Part shown: positions 18,020 to 29,693 of the stretch, piece after piece
How the letters are laid out: each line of letters begins with the position of its first letter
How positions within the stretch are numbered: position 1 is the stretch's first letter
Source: Paratinospora sagittata
Lineage: Eukaryota > Streptophyta > Magnoliopsida > Ranunculales > Menispermaceae
Length of the DNA stretch: 64,000 nucleotides
Assembly (NCBI GenBank): GCA_035771175.1
Contig: CM069600.1
Span: forward strand, 4,673,729 to 4,737,728
Direction: 5' to 3'
Notes under the pieces: model-generated
What the model was told of the DNA's origin: nothing
Seen by the model: only the letters and a program-made list of their open reading frames with translations
Databases searched by the model: none
Program-made: the position numbers and the translations under genes

Positions 18020-18387
18020 TGTTGGCATCCGTTCAAATTCCAAAACTGCAGAAAGATAATGGGGATCAGTTATTGAAAGAGAAAGGGTCACCCACTCCCT
18101 TCTATTTTAAGGCTGAACGTTGGGCATCAGTTGTGAACTGATGGAATTCCCCCACTTTGTTTGTTTTATTGCATTAAAATAGGGAGGCTATTCAGCTGGT
18201 CCTTGTACCCTATAAAAGAGTGCTTTGTATCTTTGTTTTTTATGCAAGTAAGAAAAATTTGAATAAAGATAGTAGAATTCTCATTCTCTTTCTCCTCTTT
18301 ATATTTTTGAGTGCTTGTTCATCCTCTATCAATTCTCTTCTCCATTTTGAAATAGTGAGATTGTGTGAGTGCTTATTGTTTCTATCA
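18020..18387 (+). repeat. Copia 5' LTR
   Basis: Starts TGTTGGCATCC and ends TTTCTATCA. It contains a TATA box (TATAAAAG, 18211-18218) and AATAAAG at about 18261, so it carries the element's promoter and polyadenylation signals. Confidence 0.95.
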
Positions 18388-18388
18388 G

Positions 18389-18400
18389 TGGTATCAAAGC
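18389..18400 (+). promoter_or_regulatory. Primer-binding site (initiator tRNA-Met type)
   Basis: TGGTATCAAAGC, one base after the 5' LTR, fits the 3' end of plant initiator tRNA-Met. Confidence 0.85.
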
Positions 18401-18401
18401 T

Positions 18402-21400
18402 ATGATGAATTCTGTCCAGCAACAAGTTCCTAAGTTATCAAAGGATAACTATGGTTCATGGTGTATCCAAATGAAAGCCTTGTTTGGATCTCAAGATCTT
18501 TGGGAAACCATTAACGATGGTTTTGTGGAACCCACTGGCGAGCAAGAGGCTGCATGTACAGCAGATGAGAAGAAGGCTATTAGGGAGCAAAGGAAGAAGG
18601 ATAAAAAAGCTTTGTTTATACTCTATCAAGGGTTGGACGAAGCTACCTTCGAAAAGGTTGCCGAAGCAACAACAAGCAAAGAAGCATGGGATATTCTTGT
18701 TTCCATCTTCAAAGGAGATGATCGAGTGAAGCGGGTTCGTCTTCAAGTATTGCGAGGCAAGTTTGAAGCTCTCCACATGAAGGATGGCGAATCGGTGTCC
18801 GATTATTTTCCACGGTTGCTAATAATCGTGAATGGCTTGAAGAGAAATGGTGAGAAGCTGGATGACATCCGTGTCGTCGAGAAGGTACTCCGATCCCTTT
18901 CCTCTAAATTTGAGCATGTAGTTGTAGCTATCGAAGAGTCTAAGGACTTGGAGATACTTACAATTGAGGAATTATTGGGTTCACTACAAGTACATGAGCA
19001 AAGGATGCATAAGAAATCTAATCCAGCTGTATTGGAACAAGCATTAGAGTCAAAACTGACTCTAAATGATCAAAGAAAATTTACCTCCAACTGTGGTCGA
19101 GGCAGAGGCCAAGGGCGAGGTACAACTCAACAATCAAGCCAAAGTCAGCAGGAGAATCAAAGCTTTAGAGGACGAGGAGGTAACCGAGGTAGAGGAAGAT
19201 CCTATGGACATGAAGCCAATAGGAATGTCCAATGTTTTAACTGCAATAAATTTGGACACTACACCTCCGATTGTTGGTTCAAAATTGATGAACAAGCCAA
19301 TGTTGCAGAGACATCACATGATGTAGGTAATGAATCTATCGTACTTCTTGCACATGATGATTCACATACATCATATAAAAATTGGTATCTTGATTCTGGG
19401 GCAAACAATCATGTGTGGCAAGAAAGAATTGTTTGTAGAACTCACGGAAGAAGTCCACGAAAAGGTGAACTTGGGAGATTCCTCCAAACTATCAGTTGAA
19501 GGCAAAGGGAAAATAAAAATCTATCAGAAAGATGGTAAGAATGGGTATATATCTGATGTGTATTATGTACCTAATATGAAAAGCAATATTCTTAGCATTG
19601 GGCAGCTTGTAGAAAAGGGATATAACATACAAATGAGAGACAACTCTCTCATTTTGAGAGATACAAGTGGAAGAATCATCGCACATGTTCCGATGACCCA
19701 AAATCGAATGTTCCCACTTCATCTTAACACAAAGTCAGAGAAATGCTTCTATGGAGTCAAAGAAAGTGAGTCATGGAAGTGGCATCATCGCCTTGGGCAT
19801 CTCCACTTTAGCGGTCTAAAACTACTATCTTCATCAAGCATGGTGCATGGGTTACCAATGATCGAGCTGCCAAGTAACACTTGTGATGTTTGTATACTTG
19901 GCAAACAAGCACGACTTCCTTTTCCCAGCGGCAAATCATGGAGAGCAACGACACCACTTCAACTGATACACACTGACATATGTGGACCTATTGAACCTGA
20001 GTCGCTAGGAGGTAATAGATACTTTATTACTTTCATTGACGACTTCAGCAGAAAATTATGGGTTTATTTTCTTAAAGAAAAGTCAGCTGCTTTTGTTGCA
20101 TTCAAAAACTATAAAGCCCATGTAGAAAAAGAAAGTGGTCACAAAATTGTAACTCTCCGCTCTGATTGAGGTGAAGAATACACCTCAAAAGTATTTGATG
20201 AGTATTGCAGGGAAGAAGGCATAAAACATCAATATACTGCGACTTACATCCCACAGCAAAATGGGATCGCTGAAAGAAAGAATCGCACGGTTCTTAACAT
20301 GACAAGAACTATGCTCAAGGAGAAAGGATTGCCAAAGCAATTCTGGGCGGAAGCTGTGGCGTGCTCATCATATGTGCTGAATCGATGTCCTACCAAAAGT
20401 GTAAAACACATGACACCTCAAGAGGCGTGGAGCGGCTACAAACCAACTGTTGCACACCTAAGAATCTTTGGGTGTGTTGCATATTCTCAAGTTCCCAAGC
20501 CCAACAGAAAGAAGCTGGATGATCGTGGTGAGAAATGCATCTTTCTCGGCTATAGTGAAGAATCGAAAGCATACAAGCTCTATAATCCACTAACAAAGAA
20601 ATTAGTGGTTAGTAGAGATGTTATCTTTGATGAAGATAAAACATGGAGTTGGAATGATGATGAGAAGGCCAAAGAGCAGCAAGTATTTGAAGAACTTGAA
20701 GAACCCCCAACACAAGTTCCACCAGGTATACCACCATCTCCTCAACATGACACACCTTCTCCGAGAAGAAACTCACCATCTTCAGCAGAAAGTAGTAGAA
20801 ACAAATCTTCCATACACCAAAGTCCCATCAAAATGAGAAGTCTCGCGGAGATTTATAATCAATGAGAAGAAGACGAAGAGACTAACCTCTTATGTTTATA
20901 TGCTGATCACGAGCCTCTGACCTTCCAAGAAGCTGTAGAAGAAGAATGTTGGCGATCAGCAATGGAGGAGGAGATTCATGCTATTCAGAAAAATGACACT
21001 TGGGAGTTGACAACACTTCCAACAAATCAAAAGGCTATTAGTGTCAAGTGGGTGTACAAGATCAAACGTACTGCTGAGGGTGAAGTTTCTCGTTACAAAG
21101 CGAGACTAGTTGCTAAAGGCTTCAAGCAGAAATACGGTATCGACTACGAAGAGGTTTTTGCACCAGTTGCAAGACTTGACACGATGAGATTATTGATTTC
21201 ACTTGCCGCTCATCATAATTTGAAGATATATCAGCTTGATGTCAAATCAGCCTTTCTCAATGGCATTCTCGAAGAAGAAGTGTATATTCACCAGCCATAA
21301 GGTTTTGAAATTGAAGGAGAAGAAAACAAGGTATATCGCCTGAAAAAGGCATTATATGGTTTAAAGCAGGCACCAAGAGCTTGGAATGCACGCATTGATA

Positions 21401-22440
21401 ACTATCTTCATCATAATGGTTTCACCAAATGTCCATATGAGCATGCAGTCTACATGAAGAAAAATCATCAAGGTGAGTTTTTTATTATTTTCCTATATGT
21501 TGATGACATGTTGTACACAGGAACTAGCAGTGAAATGCTTATGGAATTCAAGCTATCAATGTTTAAAGAGTTTGAGATGACAGACAACGGACTGATGACC
21601 TATTTCCTTGGGATTGAAGTGAAGCAACAACAAGATGGGATATTTATATCTCAAACAAAGTACATGAAGGAAATTTTGGAGAAATTCAAGATGAGTAATT
21701 GCAACACTGTGAACACTCCAGTAGCTACAGGTATGAAACTATCAAGAGAAGGAAATGGAGGATTTGTGGACTCAACTTTTTTCAAGAGTCTGGTTGGAAG
21801 CCTGAGGTACTTGACAATCACAAGGCCCGATATTATGTATGGTGTCGGACTTGTGAGTCGTTACATGGAGACACCAAAAAAGTCACATTGGCTAGCTGCA
21901 AAAAGAATACTAAGGTATATCAAAGGCTCACTTAATCTTGGTCTATTTTATAATTATGGTGAAAATGCAAAATTAGTAGGCTATTCAGATAGTGATTGGG
22001 GAGGGGACCAAGATGAGAGAAAAAGCACCACTGGCTATGTCTTCTATCTTGGCACAACTGCATTTTCTTGGACCACCAAGAAACAAAAAATAGTGGCTCT
22101 ATCTTCTTGTGAAACAGAGTATATAGCGGCTTCATCTACTGTTTGTGAAGCAATATGGGTACGGAATATTTTGAAGGAGTTGGATCATCCACAGGAGGAG
22201 CCAACTGTGATATTTGTGGACAACAAGTCAGCTATCCAGCTTGCAAAGAATCCAATCCATCATGGAAGGAGCAAGCACATTGATACTCGGTTTCATTTTC
22301 TTTGTGATCACGTGAAGCAAAAGACTGTAGAGCTCTAATATTGTCACACTACTGAACAAGTAGCAAATATATTCACTAAACCATTATCAGGTGAAATTTT
22401 CATGAAGCTAAGAGACATGCTAGGCATGAAGCAGTTTTGA
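18402..22440 (+). pseudogene. Copia gag-pol polyprotein, disabled
   Basis: Gag opens at ATG 18402 with a UBN2-type domain and a CCHC knuckle CFNCNKFGHYTSDC near 19245. The protease motif WYLDSGANNH sits at 19384. Immediately after, about 19412, the frame shifts; all later pol is in a different frame. Integrase has WHHRLGHLHF, CDVCILGK, IHTDICGP, FIDDFSRKLW and TYIPQQNGIAERKN (zinc finger and DDE core). RT has FLYVDDMLYTG; RNase H has GYSDSDWGGD and SSCETEYIAASS. In-frame stops lie at 20167, 20863, 21298 and 22336 before the natural end at 22438. Similarity is to the TNT1-type group; the clade assignment is inference. Confidence 0.93.
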
Positions 22441-22454
22441 TTTGAGGGGGCGAA
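22441..22454 (+). promoter_or_regulatory. Copia polypurine tract
   Basis: TTTGAGGGGGCGAA immediately before the 3' LTR, the usual plus-strand primer position. Confidence 0.8.
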
Positions 22455-22821
22455 TATTGGCATCCGTTCAAATTCCAAAACTGTAGAAAGATAATGGGTA
22501 TTAGTTATTGGAAGAGAAAGGGTCACCCACTCCCTTCTATTTTAAGGCTGAACGTTGGGCATGAATTGTGAACTGATGGAATTCCCCACTTTGTTTATTT
22601 TATTGCATTAAAATAGGGAGGTTATTCAGCTGGTCCTTGTACCCTATAAAAGAGTGCTTTGTATCTTTGTTTTTTAAGCAAGTAAGAAAAATTTGAATAA
22701 AGATAGTAGAATTCTCATTCTCTTTCTCCTCTTTATATTTTTGAGTGCTTTTTCATCCTCTATCAATTCTCTTCTTCACTTTGAAATAGTGAGATTGTGT
22801 GAGTGCTTATTGTTTCTATCA
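22455..22821 (+). repeat. Copia 3' LTR
   Basis: Same structure as the 5' LTR; its start has changed from TG to TA, and there is a 1-bp deletion in a C run. Confidence 0.95.
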
Positions 22822-22938
22822 ATACAATTCAGCAAGACGTTCAAAGAGAGTTCTTCCCAAGCCTTTCCTTTCAGCTTCAACACTTTGAATTGTTGGAGGA
22901 AGTTGAAGATGATCCCCAGCTAGTATACATCTAGAACC

Positions 22939-23351
22939 CTGGAAGACCACAAAAGGATAGGCTTATTCATTTGTACTTAGTCAATACCATGAAGTTAAGA
23001 CCATCTACATCCAATGCATGAGCCTGTAGCTTGATCATTTACTAATCTATCTAGTACATAGGCATCTATTCCACCAATTTCACATTGTCGTTCACTCCCA
23101 CTTTGGAAGAGTGTCGGATACATTGTAACTATCAGCCTGTGTCAAATAATCCACATTCCACAAATATCGAATCATTTTAGAGTATGATTCATTGAATCCT
23201 CAATGTGGAAAATACTAAAGTTGGTATAGAAAAGATATCCTCCATTGCGTGAAACAATTAGCTTGACCCATATAGATAATCTCCAAGAGTAGTTTTTATT
23301 CTAAGGTCGTTGAAAGACATCCATTTAGATTATCTCTAAGAGTAGTTTTTA
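22939..23351. other. Spacer, possible helicase intron
   Basis: Lies upstream (on the minus strand) of the helicase exon acceptor, so probably intron sequence of that fragment. No exon recognised. Confidence 0.4.
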
Positions 23352-23500
23352 TTAGGAAGCTATAGTATACTGTCGGTTGTCTGCAAGAAGATAAGGGTGT
23401 GCTATGCTGCATTGACAAATTAACTTGTTTGAATATATCATATAAACAATGGAAACATGAAGTGACTTTATCACTGTAAAAATTAGGATTTCTAGTGCAA
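23352..23500 (-). pseudogene. Inverted partial duplicate of ALG10 exon 7 region
   Basis: The minus strand matches 27350-27490 of ALG10: the end of intron 6, the acceptor, and the start of exon 7, up to the codons for LLADNR. The exon part reads open. Only this ~140 bp is present. Confidence 0.85.
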
Positions 23501-23501
23501 G

Positions 23502-23548
23502 AGCAAGGTTAAGAGCCTTGCGCTCTACCGACTGAGCTAGACAGAACA
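23502..23548 (-). pseudogene. Truncated tRNA-Lys(CUU) (5' half)
   Basis: The minus strand reads GTCTAGCTCAGTCGGTAGAG (D arm) then CGCAAGGCTCTTAACCTTG (anticodon arm, anticodon CTT), as in plant tRNA-Lys. The T arm and 3' acceptor strand are missing; ALG10-derived sequence follows instead. Not a functional tRNA. Confidence 0.8.
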
Positions 23549-23584
23549 CATCATTTCTGTAAGTATCTTCTTATGAAGTACTTA

Positions 23585-23725
23585 AAAAATTAAGTAGATC
23601 ATGCAATTTTATAATTTATACATTGAATAGATTAACCCGATGAATTCAATCCAAACCAACCCAAAATTAATGGATTGAATTTAGAAGGTGTATGGGGTTG
23701 GGTTGGTTTAAATTTGTTTCAAGCC
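23585..23725. repeat. Dispersed repeat, copy 2
   Basis: Matches 5336-5480 in motif order: AAGTAGATCATGCAATTTTATAA, ATTAACCCGA, and GGGTTGGGTTGG at the end. Non-coding. Confidence 0.55.
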
Positions 23726-24030
23726 ATCTTAATCTTAATTAGACTGGAGTGATATTTTGCTATAACCATGACAAACCCAACCCGCAGAGGCCCTCATTCC
23801 CGCGATACACCAAATCACCTTGTGAGACCACAAGTGGACAAACCCGATTGTCAGCATATTCCCGTTAATTTTCTTTTGCCTTACCTTGCCCTGCCTTCAC
23901 GAAAGTGTCGCAATAGAATTTCAATTTCCCTTTCTCTCTGCAATTACACTTCAAATTTTGCCGAATATTCAACTTCCCAAAGTCATAAGCAAATTAAGTT
24001 CACAGACTGAACAGAAGAAGGCAGAATCAA

Positions 24031-27000
24031 ATGGGAAGAGTAGCGGTTGCGACGATAGTGTGCTTATGGGTGTTCCCAATCTCCGTAATGGTGAATCGCA
24101 TCGTCTTCGAGCCCTACATGGTGAATCACATCTTCTTCTTCCTCGCTTTTTCTCTACTCCATTTTTGTTTTTATCCTAACAACAAACTCTCTCCGTTATC
24201 CACAGGACGAGATCTTCCACATCCCTCAAGCCCAACACTACTGCAAAGGCAATTTCAAGCACTGGGATCCCATGATCACCACTCCTCCCGGCCTGTAATT
24301 TCGTCAATCTCTTGAGATTTTATTATTGATCGATCCGTGTAATTTATATAAACTAAAACTGTTGTTGTTTTTTCAGGTATTTTCTTTCACTTGCTCATGT
24401 TTCTGCTTTGTTTCCAAGCATGAGGTATTTGAAGGTAGTCTCTTCATTTTCTGATCTCTGTTCCACTGCGATTCTTAGATTCTTCAATGGCGTCTTGGCT
24501 GTTGTTTCTGCGGTTCTTGTTTATGAGATAATTATCCAATTAAGACCAACTCTTGATAAGAGGAAGGCGACTTTGCAAGCTGTAGTTCTGTCACTGTTTC
24601 CTCTTCACTGGTTCTTCACTTTTTTATACTATACAGATGTTTGTTCAGTAACAGTTGTGCTTGCCATGTACCTGGCTTGTCTCAAGAGGCGTTATCTTTT
24701 CAGCGCTCTGGTAAGCATGTTATGGCTCTTATGGCTTTGATGGATTATGCTCTTAGTTTTTCTTCTAGAGGTTTCGATACTTTGAATCTTGATATTTTTT
24801 ATTTTGTAGTACTTTTTTTATGCATTTGTGTAAACTGTATAGAGATTGAGAAATCTTGAATCATTAAGCAATCTTAAATCCCTCCTTTGATGGCTCACCC
24901 AATTACCTATCATTTTTCTTACTCTTCCTATAATTCTTTCATTTGGTGAACGAACTAAGTGTAATGGAAATAACAAATGTTAAGATAGATACTTGAACGA
25001 TAAACTTAGAAATGAGCATATTGGCAAAATATAAAGAGTAGTCTTAATTGAAGATAAAATGAGAGAAAACTTATTAAGGTGGCTTGAACAATGAAGGCTT
25101 TGGACGCACCAATTAGGAAGACTTATTTACAATTCATGGTAATGATAGAGATAAAGGCAGACCTAAAATAATTTGGATATAGATAATTAAGAAAGAGATA
25201 ATACTTGTAATTTAAATGTTGACTTAGCTTTTGATAGAGTGAAGGGAGCGGATTCATGTTGCCGACCCATGTAGTTGGGAAAAGGCTTGGTTGAGAGTAG
25301 TTCCTAGAATACTTTCAATGCCTAAAGGTGGATATTATAGAGGTTCTTCTTCTTCTTCTTCTTTTTGTTTTTTTTTGTTTTGGTGAAGATAGGCTCTTCT
25401 TCTTTGGATTTAAAGAAAATGAACTTCCAGAATGCTAGAAAATGATATGGTAGATCTCAGTTTAGAGATCCTCATACTCAGCAGGGCTACTTTTTAAGAG
25501 CTCTAGAGTTGGAAAGCCATATGGATTTGCATGGACAACAAATCTGGGTAAATTAGATTCTGAAAGATTAGTGAGAAGTAACACACTTATAGTTCAGCAA
25601 GATAGATGCTATTGTACTAGGATTCTTTAGAGCTAATTTATGTGCTGCATTTCTTCTTCTTTTTTCCAGCTTGGGGCTTTGTCAATACTTTCTCGGCAAA
25701 CAAATATAGTGTGGATGCTTCTTGTTGCCTGCACTGGAGCTATTAATCTAGCATTTTCTGAAAATTCTAAGGATAACAACCAACTGGATGATCATGGTGT
25801 GTTGCTCAGGAAAATTGATGGCATAGCTGATAAGAAAAGCTCACCAAAAGGCCCAAATTTGAGAAAGCGCCATATATCTAGCTCTTCAAATAGTCTTAAT
25901 CAGGCTATGGAGAAAAAGGGCACCTCTTCTATCTGTCAGTCTTCAGGTTTAATTTCTATCTCTTTGCTGAGTTGTTTGGGACATTATGTATGTGCTTTGT
26001 AGCTTCTCATAATTATATGCCTCATATAAAGGCAACACTCAACTCCTATTAGTCACTGGACCATGATATCTGCCTCTTCTAATTGTGTATATTTTTATCG
26101 TACAAACAAGCCTGTCAAAGAGTCACTGGTTTGGTACTATTTACAAGACTCTTGAAAAACTCAGACCAAGATAGATGACATGGTTGTTTCATGGGTTCTT
26201 TAATGATCATATAAGAGCCTTGCCTCCTAAGGCACATACCTCCAATTTCAATTGTCACATTTGATTTATCCCTTATGTTGTTGTCCCATATACAATTGAT
26301 AAGTTAAGATGAAGTTTGGGTTGCTTTCCTGTGACTTTTAGTATAATAGAAAGGCAGGCTTATTTGTGGTAAATGTGGCAGGTTTGTTTCACGAGGTTCG
26401 AACCATTATTTCTACTTTATGGCTTTCCAAGGTGGAGGTTTTGGTGTCCTTTAGTCCATTCTTGGTTGTACTCATGGCCTTTGTTGCATTTGTTCGTTGG
26501 AATGGAAGCATAGTTTTGGGTATACCAACTATCTTTATTTACTTTTTAGTTATCATTGAGGTTCATGCTGCTCTGCAACTAAATATTTGTTGGGTGTCAA
26601 ACAATACTAACTGAAAGCCAACTTTGTGACCTTACATTAAACGGTGTAGGTGCAAAAGAAGCTCATGCTGTCTCTCCACACTTTGCACAAATGATGTATT
26701 TTGGCCTATTTTCTGTCCTCTCAATGGCTCCTTTTCATATCAATGTTGGTCAAGCTGCATTTATGTGCCTGTCATTCCGGAAGAACAAATTGCTACATTT
26801 GCTTCAAGTGCTTATAGCTCTTGTTGCTGGATTCTTCATTGTGCATTTTTTCAGGTGAGATGTGTTAACATGGCCTTACTAGGTTTTATATGTATCAGCA
26901 AGACCATTTGATTAATTCTAGAGAAATTCTTTCTACGATGGGAGCAAGCTGTCTTCCCACTCTTAGTTTTTTATGTAGCACAACTGCCACGAAAGATTAT

Positions 27001-27928
27001 CTGCAACCATTGTATTCATATTCAATCCCTTAATCTATCAAATGGTGGTATCGAACTCCTAAAAGTTTATAAGATATTAACTTGAACAAGTATTTCTATG
27101 AACTGGTAGGGACTCGCCTAAAATTGGGGCAAAGCATGCCCTAGAGTTGAGCATAATTACACCTGACTGATCACGTAGATAAGCACTTGAAGCAACCTTG
27201 CGTTGAATTCTCACGAGTTATGTCATGCCCTAGTATTGAATTAACATAATGGAAGTGTTCCTCCTTCAATGCACTCAATAGTTTGATAGATGCTATGTAC
27301 CACCGTCAAACAGGATGCAAAAACTCTTCTGCAGCTTTGGCCATGAACAAGATTTCTTAATCCTAATTTTTGCAATGATAAAGTCACTTCATGTTTCCAT
27401 TGTTTATATGATGTATTCATACAAGTTAATTTGTCAATGCAGCATAGCACGCCCTTATCTTCTTGCAGACAACCGGCATTATACTTTTTATATTTGGCGA
27501 AAAGTCATTAAAGCTCACTGGTTAATGAAGTACCTTCTGCTACCTTTGTATGTTTTTTCATGGTTTTCTATCTTCAATATCTTAGGTAAATGAAAGAGAT
27601 TGACTTGTCCTGTTATTTATCTTGTTTGTTCATTGCTAATGAACTTAATTTGTTATCTCTGACAGGGAAAGCTCAGAAGAAAATATGGGTGCTACTATTT
27701 TTCCTGGCTTGCGCAGGAGTAGTCATTCCTGCGCCACTAATTGAGTTCAGATATTATACCATCCCATTCTACTTTTTGGTTCTTCATTCTCAAACCAGTG
27801 ACAGTACTAGAAGTTGGCTCTTAATTTGCATCCTTTACGTAGTTGTCAACATGTTCACAATGATGATGTTCTTATACCGGCCCTTTCAATGGAGCCATGA
27901 ACCTGGAACCCAGAGGTTTATATGGTAG
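24031..27928 (+). CDS. ALG10: ALG10, dolichyl-phosphate-glucose alpha-1,2-glucosyltransferase
   Basis: ER multi-pass enzyme that transfers the third, terminal glucose from dolichyl-P-glucose to the lipid-linked N-glycan precursor, which marks it for oligosaccharyltransferase. Exons: 24031-24120, 24206-24294, 24377-24710, 25670-25946, 26382-26519, 26650-26854, 27443-27585, 27666-27928; 1,539 nt, 512 residues plus stop, close to the ~509 of Arabidopsis. All junctions GT-AG and in phase. The N-terminal lumenal motif [14 protein letters not shown] spans exons 1-2, followed by [64 protein letters not shown] and [15 protein letters not shown], with a C-terminus [12 protein letters not shown]. Many hydrophobic helices (about 10-12). 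Intron 3 carries an RTE LINE. Pieces of this gene recur at 16395-17089, 23352-23500, 28478-28509 and 33318-33924. Very confident. Confidence 0.97.
24955..25300 (+). mobile_element. RTE LINE 3' fragment in ALG10 intron 3
   Basis: Broken translation of the RTE C-terminus with the 3' motif CATGTAGTTGGGAAAAGGCTT near 25268. Copies of this same segment occur inverted at about 16830-17080 and direct at 33318-33600, so it moved with ALG10 DNA rather than by separate transposition. Confidence 0.75.
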
Positions 27929-28477
27929 ATATTTCACAGAAACTGGTACCAAGTGCCATCCACCCTTGATTTAGCACTTGGGTTGCTCCATCAGAATGTC
28001 ACTAGGAGATATTTCACCTATCTCAATACAGTCTGGTGCTCAACTTGTTGAAGTTGGAGGTTCCATCACTGCTACAATTGGGTGGTGATTCTGCTTAGAT
28101 GGACCTATATATTGACGGGAATGGAGTCAAGATATGACACAATTTTGCAAACTATATAATGAGCTAAATTCTGCCATTCAAAATATTTATTCAAGGTTGT
28201 TCAGAATCCATTTCTTTGTGATTGTAATTACTAGTTGATGATAAAATGGATGTAACTTTATAAATGAAATCTACTTTATCAGGGCTTCTGCTCATATTTT
28301 CATGTTCTATACTCTTTTTTTTTCCTTCTTTGCTTCTCATTCTTTTGTCTCTAATAAAAACGGGCAGCTGTGCAGTTAAATAGGGAAAGAAACTAAAAGA
28401 GAGATTCTTCATATGAAAGTTGAAAGGGTTTGAGAATAACACATTCCAAGTTTCAAACCTCTATGCATGCATATCAA
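27929..28477. other. ALG10 3' UTR and flank
   Basis: Probably transcribed 3' UTR for the first few hundred bases; no second gene recognised. Confidence 0.5.
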
Positions 28478-28509
28478 TACAGATGTTTGTTCAGTAACAG
28501 TTGTGCTTG
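28478..28509 (+). pseudogene. ALG10 exon 3 shard (32 bp)
   Basis: ATACAGATGTTTGTTCAGTA followed by ACAGTTGTGCTTG is identical to 24634-24663 in ALG10 exon 3, the part encoding [11 protein letters not shown]. It lies just before the Harbinger-related sequence. Confidence 0.75.
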
Positions 28510-28897
28510 AAATATTAGTAAAATATTATATACACTCACCTATTTTTAAACATATATTAAATTCTTAATGGCATAAGATTTGATCTTGAAAAACAACATG
28601 TGAATTGAAAAGGTACGTAGTAAGACATTTTAAATTTGTATCATGATATAAAGTGTTTAGTTCTTCAGAAAATAAAAACAATTGAAATAATCTCTGAGCA
28701 AGAAATATGAAATTTGAGATTTTTGGTTCATATGAAATAAACGTAACTATTTACTATCCTAATGTCTATGACCAAAATAAAATAAAATTAATGTCCAATA
28801 TTATTAATAACCCCAACATCACCCACGCATCAACAATTATAGGAGCCCTCCATTTATTAGCATTCTCTCTTTGTTGTTCTTGAGTCTCAAGAAATGG

Positions 28898-29634
28898 TTA
28901 AAAATTGGTCTCTTGATTATCCAATAATGAGGAAGATAATAAACCTTCATTATCTGGTTCAACTGGAAATTCATCGGAACGACACTTCTTGCGAAGAAAG
29001 TTATGTAATTCTACACAAGCTAACACCAACTCTGCTTGGGTATTATATGGAAATGGAGGAGCCATTTTAAAAATTGTGAACCGCGATTTAAATATACCAA
29101 ATATCCTCTCAATTACGTTCATCAAGGAAGCATGTTGAGGATTAAACAATTCATTTGCATTTTCAGGATCACAACTTTGACCAACAAAATCTTGAAGATG
29201 ATAGCGTACACCTCGAAAAGGAGCTAAGAATTGACGTCGATTTGAAAAGCCACAATCCACCAAAAATATTTACCTGAATACATAAGACTTGTTAAATTAG
29301 TAGCAATGTATAACCTTTATAATCAAGAATTTTTTTTAACAGATAAAAAATAAATAAGTCGTAATAAGTGATTGTTGAATAATATAAAATAAATAAAACC
29401 ATACCTTGTGGCACTTTAAGTCCGTTCCTCCGCGATAAAGCATCACTCAGTACTTTTGAATCATGTGCAAATCCTTCCCACTCACTAAACACGCATATGA
29501 ACTCCAAATCAAAGTTACAAGCTGCTAAAATATTTTGTGAAATTGTTCCACGACGATTTCGGTAGTTGCTAGTGTCACGTCCAGTATCCATTGCAGGAAT
29601 ATGGGTGCCATCAATAGCTCCAATGCAATCCTAA

Positions 29635-29693
<59 letters not shown>

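Larger units (their letters stand above)
18020..22821 (+). mobile_element. Near-complete Ty1/Copia LTR retrotransposon (4.8 kb)
   Basis: Both LTRs, primer-binding site, gag-pol in Copia order (gag, protease, integrase, RT, RNase H) and polypurine tract are present, flanked by a perfect 5-bp duplication ATACA (18015-18019 and 22822-22826). The LTRs differ at about 14 sites of 368 (roughly 4%), so the insertion is neither ancient nor brand new. It lies in an exon of the helicase fragment, in opposite orientation. Autonomous activity is excluded by one frameshift and four internal stops. Confidence 0.97.
17699..22938 (-). pseudogene. SMUBP-2/IGHMBP2-like SF1 helicase fragment, two exons, split by a Copia element
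   Basis: Minus-strand exon a is 22938-22827 joined across the Copia insertion to 18019-17925 (207 nt, 69 codons). It encodes GSRCILAGDHLQLPPTIQ (helicase motif III region) and MLTVQYRMHEFIMNWSSKEL (motif IV, QYRMH). Exon b is 17802-17699 (104 nt), starting IKAHPSVAAHM and ending STEPSLLLVDIAW. Splice signals are intact: CAG before both exons, GT after both. These match the central part of the plant DNA-binding protein SMUBP-2, an SF1 (Upf1-like) helicase of ~950 residues. Motifs I/II upstream and V/VI downstream are absent in the flanks, so this is a fragment. Both exons read open apart from the Copia, so it decayed little before the insertion. Confidence 0.85.

Noticed and set aside
17699..22938. 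A complete functional SMUBP-2 helicase gene
   Set aside because: Only two central exons were found; Walker A/B and C-terminal helicase motifs are missing within the available flanks, and a Copia element splits an exon.
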